DNA of 64,000 nucleotides, from contig OY986435.1 of assembly GCA_963920525.1 (NCBI GenBank), positions 268,674,299 to 268,738,298 on the forward strand, read 5' to 3'. This document shows positions 11,580 through 22,637 of this stretch, one piece after another. Numbering within the stretch: position 1 is the stretch's first letter; each line of letters starts with the position of its first letter. Under the pieces are notes generated by a model. The model had not been told where the DNA came from and ran no database searches. It was given only the letters and a program-made list of their open reading frames with translations. The stretch comes from Dichetophora obliterata. Taxonomy: Eukaryota; Arthropoda; Insecta; Diptera; Sciomyzidae. The translations under genes and the position numbers were made by a program.

Positions 11580-12524
11580 CAGGGTTGCCAATATTCGAAG
11601 CGCCCATCTGGCAACACTGTAACTTTCCGCAGTGATGCCAAATCGACTAATGACATACCGCGTTTGAAGCGTCATTCCAAGCAAATGTTTACAATGGAAC
11701 AGTACACGCCACACGAACGCTCTAAAATTGTTGAAATTTACATTCAACAAAACAAGTCAATAGTAAGAGCAATTTTGGCATAAAATTATCATGAGCGATG
11801 AAGCTCATTTTCAGTTGAACGGAACGGTAAACAAACAAAATTGCCGTATTTATGCCACTGAAAATCCACAAGAGATTCAAGAGGTACCTCTTCACGATGC
11901 AAAAGTCACTGTTTGGTGCGGCGTTTGTGCTAAAATGCTCATTGGGCCGTTCTTTTTCGAAGATGATAATGGCCACAGAGTTACTGTCAATCAGGAGCGT
12001 TATCGCGATATGATAAACAATTTTTTCATGCAAATCGTTCGTCGAAAGCGTATCAGGCACTACTGGTTTCAACAAGACGGCGCGCCACCACACACAAGCC
12101 GCACTACAATCGATTTTTTGAAGCAATTGTTCCCTGGCCGTTTGATGTCAAAAAATGGTGATTTCGATTGGCCGCCAAGATCACCAGATTTAACGCCTCC
12201 AGACTTCTTTTTGTGGGGTTATTTGAAATCAAAGGTTTACGTCAACAAGCCAAAGACCCTAGAAGAGCTGAAAACCAACATCCGTCAATAAATAACCGCC
12301 ATTCCCATCGAAATGTTGAAGAAAACCATGGAAAATGCTGCAAAACGGGCACAATATGTCGTAGAGGCCAATGGCGACCATTTACGAGATATCATATTCA
12401 AGAAATAGTGTAAGCAAATCTACTTGAACCCAATTAAATGATATTCATGACGAACAGACAAAAAATTGTGGTTTCTTTGATTTATTTAAAAATAAAATGG
12501 GCGCTTCGAATATTGGCAACCCTG
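11580..12524 (+). mobile_element. DD41D Tc1/mariner element with perfect 28-bp TIRs
   Basis: The left end begins CAGGGTTGCCAATATTCGAA and the right end is its exact reverse complement; the match covers 28 bp (11580-11607 and 12497-12524). TA stands directly outside each end (11578-11579 and 12525-12526). The element is 945 bp, shorter than an autonomous copy, because the transposase gene has lost an internal segment. Perfect terminal repeats suggest fairly recent movement, presumably with transposase supplied by another copy. Confidence 0.92.
11685..12408 (+). pseudogene. DD41D transposase, internal deletion and nonsense codon
   Basis: The N-terminus reads MFTMEQYTPHERSKIVEIY from 11685. After about 30 codons the sequence jumps, out of frame, to IMSDEAHFQLNG near 11788. 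The helix-turn-helix and linker that normally lie between are deleted. The catalytic half is well kept: DEAHF (first Asp), TVWCGV, WFQQDGAPPHTS (second Asp) and SPDLTPPDFFLWGY (third Asp, 41 residues later by count). An in-frame TAA at 12289-12291 interrupts a tail that reads on to LRDIIFKK and a stop at 12406-12408. By family knowledge this enzyme cuts at TA sites; this copy cannot make a full protein. Confidence 0.9.
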
Positions 12525-12573
12525 TAGTTAATAATTTAGACTATATAAAAATTGTATCCCCAAAATAATTTAA

Positions 12574-12688
12574 ATAAAAAAATAAGTTAAAAAACTTAAT
12601 CACGCTCAAAAACTGGTAAAAATCACGCTCTAAAAAGTATGCAACAAGAAAATGTTCTAATCTGAAATTTTTATGAATAAACTATTCA
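12574..12688. repeat. Direct repeat, copy 2 of 2
   Basis: This is the second copy of the repeat at 11180-11286, with several substitutions and a short extra stretch (CACGCTCAAAAACTGG). Confidence 0.65.
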
Positions 12689-12830
12689 AAGTTTTTTGTT
12701 TATTAAATAAACAACTTACACATAATATATTTTATTGTATTTTATATATATTTAATATAATATCCGTATTTAATACATATTTAATATAATTAATACAATT
12801 AATATAATACAAATTTAATATAATTAATAT

Positions 12831-12990
12831 CCGTGGTCGTATGCCACCTCATATAACATATGTGGTTATATGACGCCCTCTAGATGTATGGTGATATGTC
12901 GTCCTCTTGATACACTTTGCCCTAAAGCTTATGATCGCTTGCCACTGTTACAATGTATTGTTTTGTTAGGATAGGTGGCATACGACCACG
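12831..12990. mobile_element. 160-bp MITE with CCGTGGTCGTATGCCACCT ends
   Basis: The two ends are perfect 19-bp inverted repeats, CCGTGGTCGTATGCCACCT. ATAT lies outside both ends, which extends the match to 23 bp, so the duplication could be ATAT or part of it. There is no coding capacity. The superfamily is unassigned. Confidence 0.8.
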
Positions 12991-14247
12991 GATATCTTCT
13001 AATATAAAGTTAGTATATATTTATAGTATATAGTATATATTTATAGAAGAATAAAAAAAACATGGAATTTATTTAATTTTTTTAATTAACATATTCCTAA
13101 TTTCAAAATTTAATACCATGCCAGCAAAAGGCGCTTTAATTGTTTTTAATTTTTTTTCCAACGATATAAAATGGAAGTGTGCCCTTCAAGGGTTAAGAAT
13201 TTATGGCGTAAAACGTGAAGTGTTAATGAATTTTCAAATCAAATCCAACTAGCGTTATTAATAAATTAATAATTCTAGTAAAGAAAATAGCTACCTAATT
13301 AATATGTACTTTGTTTTTTTCATTTCGGATAAATTGGGACCAAAATATCTTGACACCGGATGAAAAGAGCTACTTTTTTGTGCCACCTAGAGAAAAGAAG
13401 GTAAACTTTAAAACAAACAAAAAGTGTACTATATTGTTTTTATATTATTTACCTAAAAAATGTTTAGTCTCTATGTATTATAGTCTTTTTAGAATAAATG
13501 TTTTAAATTGAGTCTTTCTATTTTTTTTTTCGAATGTGTAATATGATGTAAAGATCTTTGTAGGGACCTATAACACACAACGGCTGCAATGTTTTTCGGT
13601 CTTTGTAGTCTAGTAAAGAGTATGCTGGACTATCAACCCAGAGGTCTCTGGTTCGAATTCAGGTTCGGACATGGTTCTTTTCAGTTTCTTTGTTCTTTCC
13701 AATATTTGAGAATTATGGAAAACTAAAAATACAGAACTAAATTATGGAAAATGTGGAAATTAATTACAGGAACAAACTTAGGGCTGCAAATGATTGCCTG
13801 GGTTAAGGCATAACACTAGCCTCTGTTAAAAGAAATTCAAATTGTCTTTCACGGGTGTTTCGCCTAATCAATATTTCACGTTTTATAATACATAATTATT
13901 TATTATAATTGTATATAATTCTAATAATTCAACAATCAATTCCTCTAAACAAATCTATCCATTTCCTTCTAGGTCAAAGACCAAACCTTGTTTGTTTAAG
14001 GCAGAAGGCCTTGTCCTTGATCTTTTAAAAAAAATGTTGTGCTGAGAGCTGCTCTTGTTGCTCGTTAAATTCGTTCATTTCGGGGGGAGGTATTTAATCC
14101 CCAAAACCCCTGCGACCGCACCTGACCGATGGGCCATATCCATTGAACCGTTTTGGATGTCTTTTTTTCAATGTCATTTTCAGCGCCCTCAATAAAAAGC
14201 CAGAAAACTATCAAAAAAAAAAACCAAAAATTTTTATAAAGTATTTT
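12991..14247. other. Gene-free stretch holding a tRNA-like sequence
   Basis: It is AT-rich with no supported gene. The only structured signal is the tRNA-like sequence at 13599-13672. A more GC-rich patch at about 14080-14150 (GGGGGGAGGTATTTAATCC and on) has no assignment. Confidence 0.5.
13599..13672 (+). tRNA. tRNA-like sequence, probable pseudogene or SINE head
   Basis: An A-box-like stretch (TAGTCTAGTAAAGAGTATGC) is followed by an anticodon-arm-like CTGGACTATCAACCCAG and a good B-box, GGTTCGAATTC. The spacing is that of a tRNA. The layout is reminiscent of tRNA-Asp and the loop would place ATC as anticodon. The acceptor stem pairs poorly (GTCTTTG against TTCGGAC) and the D-stem is weak, so a functional tRNA is unlikely. 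A tRNA-derived SINE head or a decayed tRNA gene fits better. Confidence 0.4.
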
Positions 14248-14299
14248 TTATGTACAATAACATGTATAAATTTTAAAAAAATTATAACTTCCTGTATCT

Positions 14300-14550
14300 A
14301 AAGAAGACACAGTTTCGATAATATCGTAAGTTTCACGCACACTTTCTGCCACAGCAGCAATATTCTCGGGTGTACGCACTGCTTTTGGCTTTTCACGCTT
14401 TGGTTTATCGATTAGGATGCCAGTTTCTTTCACTTTTTTCACAAGGTAACGAACATGCGGAGCTGACGGTGCTTTTCTTCTTCCAAAATCCGTACGCAAT
14501 TTTCGCACACATTCTGCAACATTACCATGATTTTCAAAGTCATGATTTTC
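14300..14550 (-). pseudogene. N-terminal fragment of a third Tc1/mariner transposase
   Basis: Reading the minus strand from about 14550, the frame gives ENHGNVAECVRKLRTDFG, then PSAPHVRYLVKKVKETG, DKPKREKPKAVRT and PENIAAVAESVRET. This is the helix-turn-helix and linker region of the Tc1/mariner group related to the DD41D elements here. Homology ends near 14310 and no catalytic domain follows. The start region shows a short duplication (ENHDFENHG). It is a truncated relic. Confidence 0.8.
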
Positions 14551-14683
14551 AAACAGAGAAGAGCAAGATCACTGCGGTTGAACAGCGTTATAGGGGATGA
14601 ACCGAATCGTCCACAGAAAATAAACAGAACTTTGCTTCCTATGTTCCGCTTTTCACTCGTCACACACGAAAATTCTCGAGCTT

Positions 14684-14863
14684 GCGGCGAAAGCAATTAT
14701 TGCTCCGAGAGCAATAATTCTCTTGTTCAGGTAGCAAGATCTCTTTGTCCCGCTTTTCACTCGGCTTTGTCGATTATTCGCCCGCATGAGGAGGTTTACG
14801 AAAGTCTCCTTTAAGCCCGAGTAGTCAGTAAACTACTTGTGGCGAAAGCAATTATTGCTCATA
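14684..14863. repeat. Short direct repeat GGCGAAAGCAATTATTGCTC
   Basis: The 20-bp word GGCGAAAGCAATTATTGCTC occurs near 14684 and again near 14842 in the same orientation. The first copy is followed by a second AGCAATAATT. There is no gene; the origin is unknown. Confidence 0.5.
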
Positions 14864-14933
14864 GAATTGCCGAGTGAAGGACGGCCCTTTACAGCGCATG
14901 CAGAACCAAAACAACAATATCAGCAGCTAGTAG

Positions 14934-15445
14934 CAACGTTGATAGTTATGTTGGAAAAATCCCATTCGTGGTAATTTTTAATTGCACTTAGGAATTTTTG
15001 GGAATTCCTATTAAATTTTTTAATTCATCGTGGTATTTTTTAAATGGCTTGGGAATTCAGTGGGGTTTTTTTTTAATATCCGTGGGAATTTGGTAATATT
15101 CTACTTAAAATTTTTTCTTTTTAGTAAGCAAAATTTCTTTGTGGTATTTCTAAATGTTTTTTTAAATTATTTGTGCATATGGGACTTATTGTGGAATATT
15201 TTATTGCGAATGAGAATTTTGTGGCAATTTTGCATGCACATGAAATTTGTGGTGGTATTTTTAAAACGCGTGGTATTTTTGTGGTAATTTTGAATGGTCG
15301 TGGAATTTTTTTGATACTGTTTTAGTGCGGTAGAAACTTTTTTGTTTTAGCTTTGCCATGGAAATTTTTGTTGTATTTAATTTATGGTACTGTCAAAAAG
15401 GGAACTTTTTGTCGGAATTGTTTTAAATTTTAACTGGCAACCTTG
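14934..15445. mobile_element. 512-bp element, 8-bp target duplication, CAAGGTTGCCAG family
   Basis: GCTAGTAG stands immediately outside both ends (14926-14933 and 15446-15453), a perfect 8-bp duplication. The right end is CTGGCAACCTTG; the left end CAACGTTGATAG is its decayed partner. The interior is made of repeated GTGGTATTTTT / GGAATTTTT words and resembles the reverse complement of the ends of the 3-kb element at 34277-37290. It is non-autonomous. An 8-bp duplication fits hAT-type or similar transposases. Confidence 0.82.
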
Positions 15446-15867
15446 GCTAGTAGTAGTAAATTTTTTTGTAGCCACATACTGGCTCTGTACCTATATGCAT
15501 CTGTATTCTATATAGTATTACAACCCAACAAGCCATGAATGTCACTGTTTCAGCTAAACGATACTTAAAACGGCAGCGTCTGATTTGCTGGTATGAAAAC
15601 GCTATGTGTTTGTACCTTTTAACCGTTATCTATATAATTGTAAAGTCCTTTTTTATATTTATCAAGAATCGAGTTGAAATTTATGTCATAATCGCTTGAT
15701 GCGTCGTTTTTTCTTGTCATTTTTAATCGACTTCAAAAAAGAGGAGGTTCTCAAGTTGGTTGGTTTTTTTTTGTAATGTATGTACATAGATAACTCCTAA
15801 ATTACTTGCCCGACTGCCACAATTTTTTGTCAACAGATAGAGATACTAAACTCGGAGGTGCCCGTCT

Positions 15868-16470
15868 AAAAAAGTGGGCGGTATTCGACACAGGGGCTTG
15901 GCAATATAAGAAACACTTTGTATATCGACTAACATAAACACTAGAGTACTAAAATTTAGTAAAGGCACAATTATTAATAGTAATGTTAAAAAAGTGGGCG
16001 TTATTCTAGAAAAGGCGTGGCAGTATTAGGAAAACGCTGTAACTCGAATAATATTGACACTAGGATACTGAAATTAGGAACAGGGGTAGGCATAATTATA
16101 AAAATTTACTGTGAAGAATACGGGCATTGTTGGACGAAAGGGCGTGGCAATATAATAAAAATACTATATCTCAGTTAATATTGACACTAGAGTACTGGAA
16201 ATTGGTACAGGATTAGGAACAGTTATTACAAATTATGGTAAAAAAAAAAAAAGTTATGGCAATATTAGAAAAACGCCATAACTCGAATAATATTGACACT
16301 AGGATACTGAAATTAGGAACAGGGGTAGGCATAATTATAAAAATTTACTGTCAAGAAAGTGGGCGTTACTGTACAAAAGGGCGTGGCAATAAAAAATACT
16401 GTTTTCAGTTAATGTTGACACTAGGGTACGAAAATTCGTTACAAGAATGGGAAAATTGTTATCATAATCT
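15868..16470. repeat. Tandem ~125-bp repeats (AAGGGCGTGGCAATAT)
   Basis: Words such as AAAGGGCGTGGCAATAT, ATTGACACTAGRATACTG and AGGAACAGGGGTAGGCATAA recur with a period of roughly 120-130 bp, about five times. Similar GCGTGGC-containing tandem units occur in the Helitron-like regions at 38158-39030 and 57739-59090. This block may therefore be the body of a degraded Helitron-like element, but no ends were found. Confidence 0.65.
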
Positions 16471-16481
16471 CTAAAAAGAAA

Positions 16482-16956
16482 GAAATAAAAACTTTTTAAC
16501 AAAAAAAAACACAACTTCAAAACCACTACAAAGTAAAAAATAATTTTAAATTACTTTTCACATAATTTCTTGGTCAAATTTGTTAATTTATTTATATATA
16601 TTATTAAATTGGAAATCTTATTACTATACATTTTTTTTCTATTTTGTATTATTATCACAAATACATTAATTTCTCCATGAATATAAAACCTTTAAAGTCG
16701 GCGCTTATATAATCAGACTTTTATAAAATAAACTCTCCGGCTTTAAAGTTTTGTATTCATGGAGAAATTAATATATATATGATAATAATACAAAATAGCA
16801 AAAAATGTATAGTAAAAAGATTTCCAATTTAATTATATATATAAATAAATTAACAAATTTGACCAAAAAATTATGTGAAAAGTAATTTAAAATAATTTTT
16901 TACTCTGTAGTGGTTTTGAAGCTGGATTTTTTTTTTGTTAAAAAGTTTTTATTTTC
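16482..16956. mobile_element. Foldback element with ~200-bp arms
   Basis: From AAATAAAAACTTTTTAAC on the left, the sequence reappears as its reverse complement on the right, ending GTTAAAAAGTTTTTATTT. Shared words include AATTACTTTTCACATAATTT, ATTTGTTAATTTATTTATAT and TTTCTCCATGAATA. A loop of about 60 bp (about 16693-16750) separates the arms. It is highly AT-rich with no coding motif. Confidence 0.75.
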
Positions 16957-17149
16957 CCTCTCTTTTTCACCCGTTCGCCAAAAAACTCTGAAATATGCAT
17001 TGAATCTTGTATTGAAATCAAGGTAGTGCAGTTGAGTTGCCGTTTATTGTTTGGTTTATTGTTGCAACTTAATAAAAACCTTTTTAAGAGAAGGTTACAA
17101 TTGTTTAACAACAAATAAAATTAATATACAACTTAAAGTTTTCTATACG

Positions 17150-17270
17150 ACCTTGTTATTTATTATGTTGATTTTCTATGATTTAAATAAAAATTCTAAT
17201 TGCTTGATAGTTTAAATCATTCTTCATTTTAAACACAAATTTTTATTTGATAGTTTAAAATCATTTATTG
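17150..17270. repeat. Dispersed AT-rich repeat, copy 1 of 3
   Basis: It contains GACCTTGTTATTTATTATG, TTGATTTTCTATGATTTAAA and TTTGATAGTTTAAA. The same words occur at 40270-40370 and, in reverse orientation, at 55560-55712. The element class is unknown. Confidence 0.6.
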
Positions 17271-17276
17271 AGCTCT

Positions 17277-17422
17277 CCACAACGGAAATTGTAAGCACTG
17301 CTTACGTTTCCGCTTACAGAAGAAGGTAAGCATAAGGCGACACCTGAAGATTGTATACACGCCTTATGCTCACCTTTTTTTGTAAGAGCTTTCGTAAGCA
17401 TTGCTTACATTTTCCATCGTGG
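17277..17422. mobile_element. 146-bp hairpin MITE
   Basis: The left arm starts CCACAACGGAAATTGTAAGC and the right arm read inward starts CCACGATGGAAAATGTAAGC. Both continue through GCTTACG and AGGTRAGCATAAGGCG, so nearly the whole length pairs. There is no coding capacity. A second weaker hairpin with CGTAAGG arms lies at about 17867-18000. Confidence 0.7.
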
Positions 17423-19916
17423 GTAACGTGTGAATGGAGTTTGTGCTATTCTTTGCTCTCGCTCTCTTTGCTTTTGTGTTTTTCAGATTTTTGGATAAAA
17501 TATTTGGTCTTGCCAACTATTTTGAATTGCGAAATACTAAAAATTAACCGGTGTTATTTGTTGTTATTATTTTATGCTATGTTTATACCTTTTTATTAAA
17601 ATTTATTCTTTATTTGCCAACGCACAATTCTTTAAGCACGCACCGGCTATCAGCAGACGTTTGTAATTGTTGAAATGATGCGACAGTACTGGCAGCTTAA
17701 GTTTCTTATATCATTTGTCTTTTTTCTGCATTCCATCTCATCAAACAATCGTTAAGAACCGTTATGTCGATATGCCGCTGCATGTCTCTTGCATTAAAAA
17801 ATAATGTGTGCATGAAAATGATCACACGAAGAAACGTTCGGCGCAAACGTGCATTCTTTTTTTATTTGAAATCGTAAGGGATGGCGTAAGGTGCTCTGGA
17901 TGTATCAAACAACATACTTATTTCGTACGATCTTATTTCCAACTTCATTAGCTTTAGGACAACATTCATTATTAAGTAAGCACCTTACGATTTTTCCCAC
18001 TGGGCAGCTACTGAAACAGCTTGTGCATTTCTCATACGAATATACAATGAATTTTTTTTTTTCTTAGATTTTGCTATTTTATTAGATATTCGTTTTATTC
18101 CCACTAAAACTGATATTTTTGCATTTTTTTTTCTTTGTACGATGAATATTAAAGGCTGTAGGTATACCCCAAAGTGTCAAATATCACATTGAAAAAATTC
18201 GTGATAATTACCCCCATACAAACCGCGCTGTAAGACGTAATTCTACGTCAAAAAATGTTTGAAAAAAGCTGTTATTTTTTTCTTGTTACACGTATATTAT
18301 ACCTCAAGGCAAACCGTGGTCTAGAATTTATGCCATTTATGCAATCGATTTTTTTTTATTTAAAAATATAGTCTTTCGAGAATAAACTCTTAAATTTTTG
18401 TAAAGATAATGTCGTTATATCCGCTCCTACAGCCGTTTTAGAAGGTATCGAGCCACAGTGTTACGTCTATACCCACTCCCTTTATACTCATTTATCCTCA
18501 AATTACATTTTTCTGCAATTTGTTGTAAAAAAAATAAATATTCATCCGAAATATCTGAAATTTTAAATAGGTTATTCACAACATCGGTGTGTATCGCTGG
18601 AAGTGCAAAGTTTTACTTTAAAAACATCGCATATTGTACACCTGTACAATACAAAGTGCGCCATTCTGTCAATTTTCAATATTATTTTAGTCCCGACTTT
18701 AACTACACTCATAGTGATTATTTATATACTTGTCTTTTAATTTTCAGATAAATAGAAGAGTCAAAATCTACAGCACCACCCAGGCCACTTTCTTTGAAAG
18801 GGTCTCATTGAGCACCATTTTGAACATACTCAAAAATTTTTCAAATTTAAAATATAATTTTATTTAATGTGGAATGAGTGAAACAATATACCTTAAAAAG
18901 TTTAAATGTCGTTGTACATTACTTTAACCGTTTAAAAAAAAACCCTTAAGGGGAGGTTCTAGTAGAAACGTAACGTAATTTCAGGATTTTTTTTTTTTTT
19001 GAGCGAACGTAAATCTTTTTTGAGAAAATCTTTTGTTGCATTTATTAATGTATATTTCAAGAACATTGTAGAATTTTTTCGATGTAAAATAATTCATAAT
19101 GGTGGCTGAAGATCTCGCTGATCAAAGCCGTGCGCTGCGATAGCCGATGTGCGCTGTACACTTTACAGACCTGCCAAGTGATCTGAAACGAAAAAACCAA
19201 AAAGATTATTAACCTAGATCAAATTGTAGATTTCCGATTTTAATAAAAACCTTTTTAAAAAAATGGAGGCTCTTTGAAAAAAACCCTGTTTTTCCTCCTT
19301 TCCTTTTACATTAACGTTAAAAAAATAATGACAATAAATTTTTTTGAAAAAAAAGCAAAATTGAATAAGCTTTCGAAATCGGTCAAGTCGTTGAAGCGGA
19401 ATCGTGTGCAGTGCTTTATCTTAAAAATTAAAACTCCCTTTTCCGATTGCGCATGAAAAATTATTCATGATAGGGCTGAATAAGTTTGACGTTTCCAACT
19501 TAACAAATGATATCTGCTAAACTAACACATGGTGCTGAGCTTCTTAACTTGCTAACCAGCTGCTAAGTCTTTTCACATAAAAAAATTTTGACAAGACTTA
19601 ACAAATTTGTTAAGTTTAACAAGTTAGCAGGATTTAAGTCATGTAGTGTATATCACTATTATAATTTTTGATATTGTCAATACAAAGCAATGTTAGAACT
19701 AAGAAAAAATAATAATTTTCATGGAAACAAACAGCATTTGTATCGCTCAACAATAAATCAGCTTTTTGTTACTTTACTTTCCCGTTTCCCCCCTCTCGGT
19801 GGGCCTGGCTGCAAGTATTGAGTGTCTTGCACAAGCCCATGCTTTCTTTATAATCTGTTGCTCATAGTCGATAAATGTGCTCTATTAGCCCACAAGCTAT
19901 GAGCAAAAAGAATAAT
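17423..19916. other. Gene-free AT-rich stretch
   Basis: No gene is supported. A hairpin with GCGTAAGGTGCT / AGCACCTTACG arms lies at about 17867-18000. A perfect 18-bp palindrome, CTTAACAAATTTGTTAAG, lies at 19597-19614 among several TTAAC/GTTAA words. Near 18949, TTAAGGGGAGGTTCTAG resembles a lone transposon end, but no partner was found. Confidence 0.5.
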
Positions 19917-19918
19917 AT

Positions 19919-20350
19919 CCCAGCAAAACATATTTATAATTTTGTAAGGCCTTTACTTTATATTCGCTTATTTAATGCATTACATAATACTTAAAGCCCA
20001 AAAAGCTATTACTTTTTGTTTAAAGTAATGCAGACTGTAATGTCTCATAATAACATTTGTTTAGTTTTGTACTCTTTGTTCTTTGTAAGAGTCAAGTAAT
20101 GCCAAGCGTAAAGTGTTTGCTTTTTTAATAAGTTCTCTGTACCAACTATAAAATGACTTGCGCATAAGATATTATTTATCCGCCTCCGGTATGCATATGC
20201 ATAAGTGCTTCTCTCGTATAAGAAATTGCAATCGACTACCGCCAGTGTCATGCCTATGTTAAAGTAATGCATTCTGTAAGCCAGAAGGTATGTGATTATT
20301 GACGTTTTGTAGAATATTTTAGGCATTACTTGTTAGCGAAGTTATTGCTG
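19919..20350. mobile_element. MITE with CCCAGCAA ends and TAATGC repeats
   Basis: The left end is CCCAGCAAAAC and the right end is the reverse complement of CCCAGCAATAAC. AT flanks both sides. As in the element at 3640-3997, the interior is rich in TAATGC/GCATTA, including AAAGTAATGC. The two are probably related families. There is no coding capacity. Confidence 0.6.
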
Positions 20351-22637
20351 GGATCTGCACCGAGTTCTCTCTGTATAACATAATAAAGTTTCTCACCAGA
20401 ATAGTTAATGAAATTCTATATCCATGGAAGACATATTGGATTACAGCCGTATTCGATTAATGGCATGCTCATAATTATGTAATGCGTTCTGTTATTTAGA
20501 TGGTAATCGATAGCTCTTACTTTGACTTTTAGTATAGATTATTTTCTTTCTTTTTTTATGTAAGCCTAGTTTTTGCTTACATAGTTTTTAAGTAAGCAAA
20601 CAATGGATTGGTCAAGGCAGAAGAAGGTGTACCATCTATTCATTCTATCTTTTGTAAAAGCTTTTAGCCGATATCTACAATCCACCCAAAATTTTCCTTT
20701 CATTCAGGAACCAAGTAAATATTCGATTAAAAGCAACAGAAAAACGCATTGCAATTTTTACAAATACACAATAATAACTTAATTGAATGCAAGTTTCGTT
20801 CATTTCAGTTCATTGGTCATACATTTTATGCCCACAGCGAGTAGCACAAACAAACTCATAAAAATGCTGAAACAGTAAATTCAAAGCTACAGATAGTATT
20901 TTAGTTAGCATAACATAGCTTACAGGTGAAGCGTGTCAAGTTAGAGGTTATGCAACAACATCCACTGCCTAACTAACTTGAACAAATTATCCCAAATCTA
21001 CAATAGGCGAAAATAAACGAGATAGCAATAAAGCAAAATATATACAAAATTTTAAAACAAAAACTTTTTCATAATTACTATTTTAGGCTTCGCCGACTTT
21101 CTCTAACTAGATTAGTCAAAATATGCAAAACCACAACTAATTATTTACAGCAACAGGGTTAAAAAAAAAACTGCAGAAGAGGGCGCAATAATAATTAACC
21201 CAACTCTATTTGGCCCACTGTAAACGAGCATTAATCCAATGTTAACAACAAGCTGTAACAGCAACCAAAACATCATGCATTGAGTACGTAATTTTTTTCA
21301 TCCGCCCCTTGCAACGAGCGTGGGTCGGGTAATCAGGCAGCCATCAGTGAATAGTTTGTAGCTTCCCGTTTGGTCACTTTGAGGTGATTGCAGTTGGTGT
21401 GTGTTGAAGCTGTAGTTGCTGTATCGGTTTATAGCTGCAATTGCTGCAATTAAGATGATGCTGCGGCAGCATTTAACTAAGCTTTGAGTGAGTGAGGCAT
21501 TTCAACGAGCATTGCGACAATGTCATTGAGCAAGATTGGATCTTCTGGTGAGCTTGAATGAGTGCTGAGAGTTTCACGAATTGTTGATATTGCTGAAGAT
21601 GCTGATGATGAGGCTGTTTATTGTTTTTATGCTGGTGCTGTTGTTGGTGCTTTTGATGGCAAACCAGTAGACGAAAATAAAACAAAGACGAAGCAGCGAT
21701 GAGGAAAACCTTGTGTCGCAAATGAAAACGAAAGTCTAGCCAGGTACAACCGATGCCGTTATGCACTCTCGATCACCTTCTCTTGGCCAGGCCAATACCA
21801 ACATATACATCAGCAGCAGCATGCTATTTCGAACTGTTTATTTTAACTTTTATTTTCGTTGGTGTTTTGCGTTGCGAGAGCTGCGCAAACGCTGCTCTAA
21901 CTCTCCACAGGGGCATGCAACACCATGAACACCGTAACAAAACAAAAGGCAACACCAACAACAATAACAACAACAAGTTGGATTAACAAATTAAAGTAAT
22001 AGAAAAAATTTAATCATATTTTTGCCCAACTCTGTGTAGCGGTAACAGTTGCAGTTTAGCTGTCGGCGAGTCGATTCGGCATCTTTTGGAAACACGGATT
22101 AATTTCAAAGATACACAATCTGACGTAGACAACAAGTATTTTATCCTCAACGGATAAGCAGTGAAATACAAAGTGTCATTATTAGCAACAAAAACAATAA
22201 AAATACATTTTTTTTTCCTTAATTGTGTAAATTTCAAAAAATGTTTAAAATGTTGCCGCAAAATAATTGTCCTTGGTTGATGGAATGGATTGCCAATAAA
22301 AGTTCGTGCATCTAAAAATCTGAAGAGTGTAGAGTCTTCCTAAAAAGCTAAAAACATTAAATGCTGAACATTAAATGCTAAACTCATTGCACTTCAGTTT
22401 TTAAAGAGAAATGCAAGCTGAAAGCATTGATAAATTTGGTTTTTAGAATGATTAAACCAAAACGCTTGAATGATGAATAAAAATGCATTTCGTGCCTCAT
22501 CTGATGTTCTGCATCATATTCGTGCTGTATGTCTACTCCGCAACATGTACCTATAGCAATAAAGAACGCAAGATACAAAACATTGAAACAGGTTAGTTTT
22601 GTCAAAAAAAAAAAAATATATATATATATATATATTA
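20351..22637. other. Gene-free stretch, partly less AT-rich
   Basis: No gene is supported. About 21290-21990 is more GC-rich, with CAG/CTG and CAA/GTT-type runs such as those found in fly untranslated or intronic DNA. The His/Gln-rich open frame at 21473-21766 (minus) is a translation of those runs and is not called. The stretch ends in an (AT)n tract at about 22615-22636, directly beside the next element. Confidence 0.45.

Noticed and set aside
14248..14508. Tail reading YDIIETVSSLDTGS as part of the transposase
   Set aside because: Family similarity ends at AESVRET; what follows is unrelated flanking sequence.
18949..18966. TTAAGGGGAGGTTCTAG as an end of a TTAA-type transposon
   Set aside because: No reverse-complement partner was found in the window.
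21473..21766. His/Gln-rich 97-residue open frame on the minus strand
   Set aside because: It is a translation of CTG/TTG-type runs. No family motif and no splice or start context can be shown.
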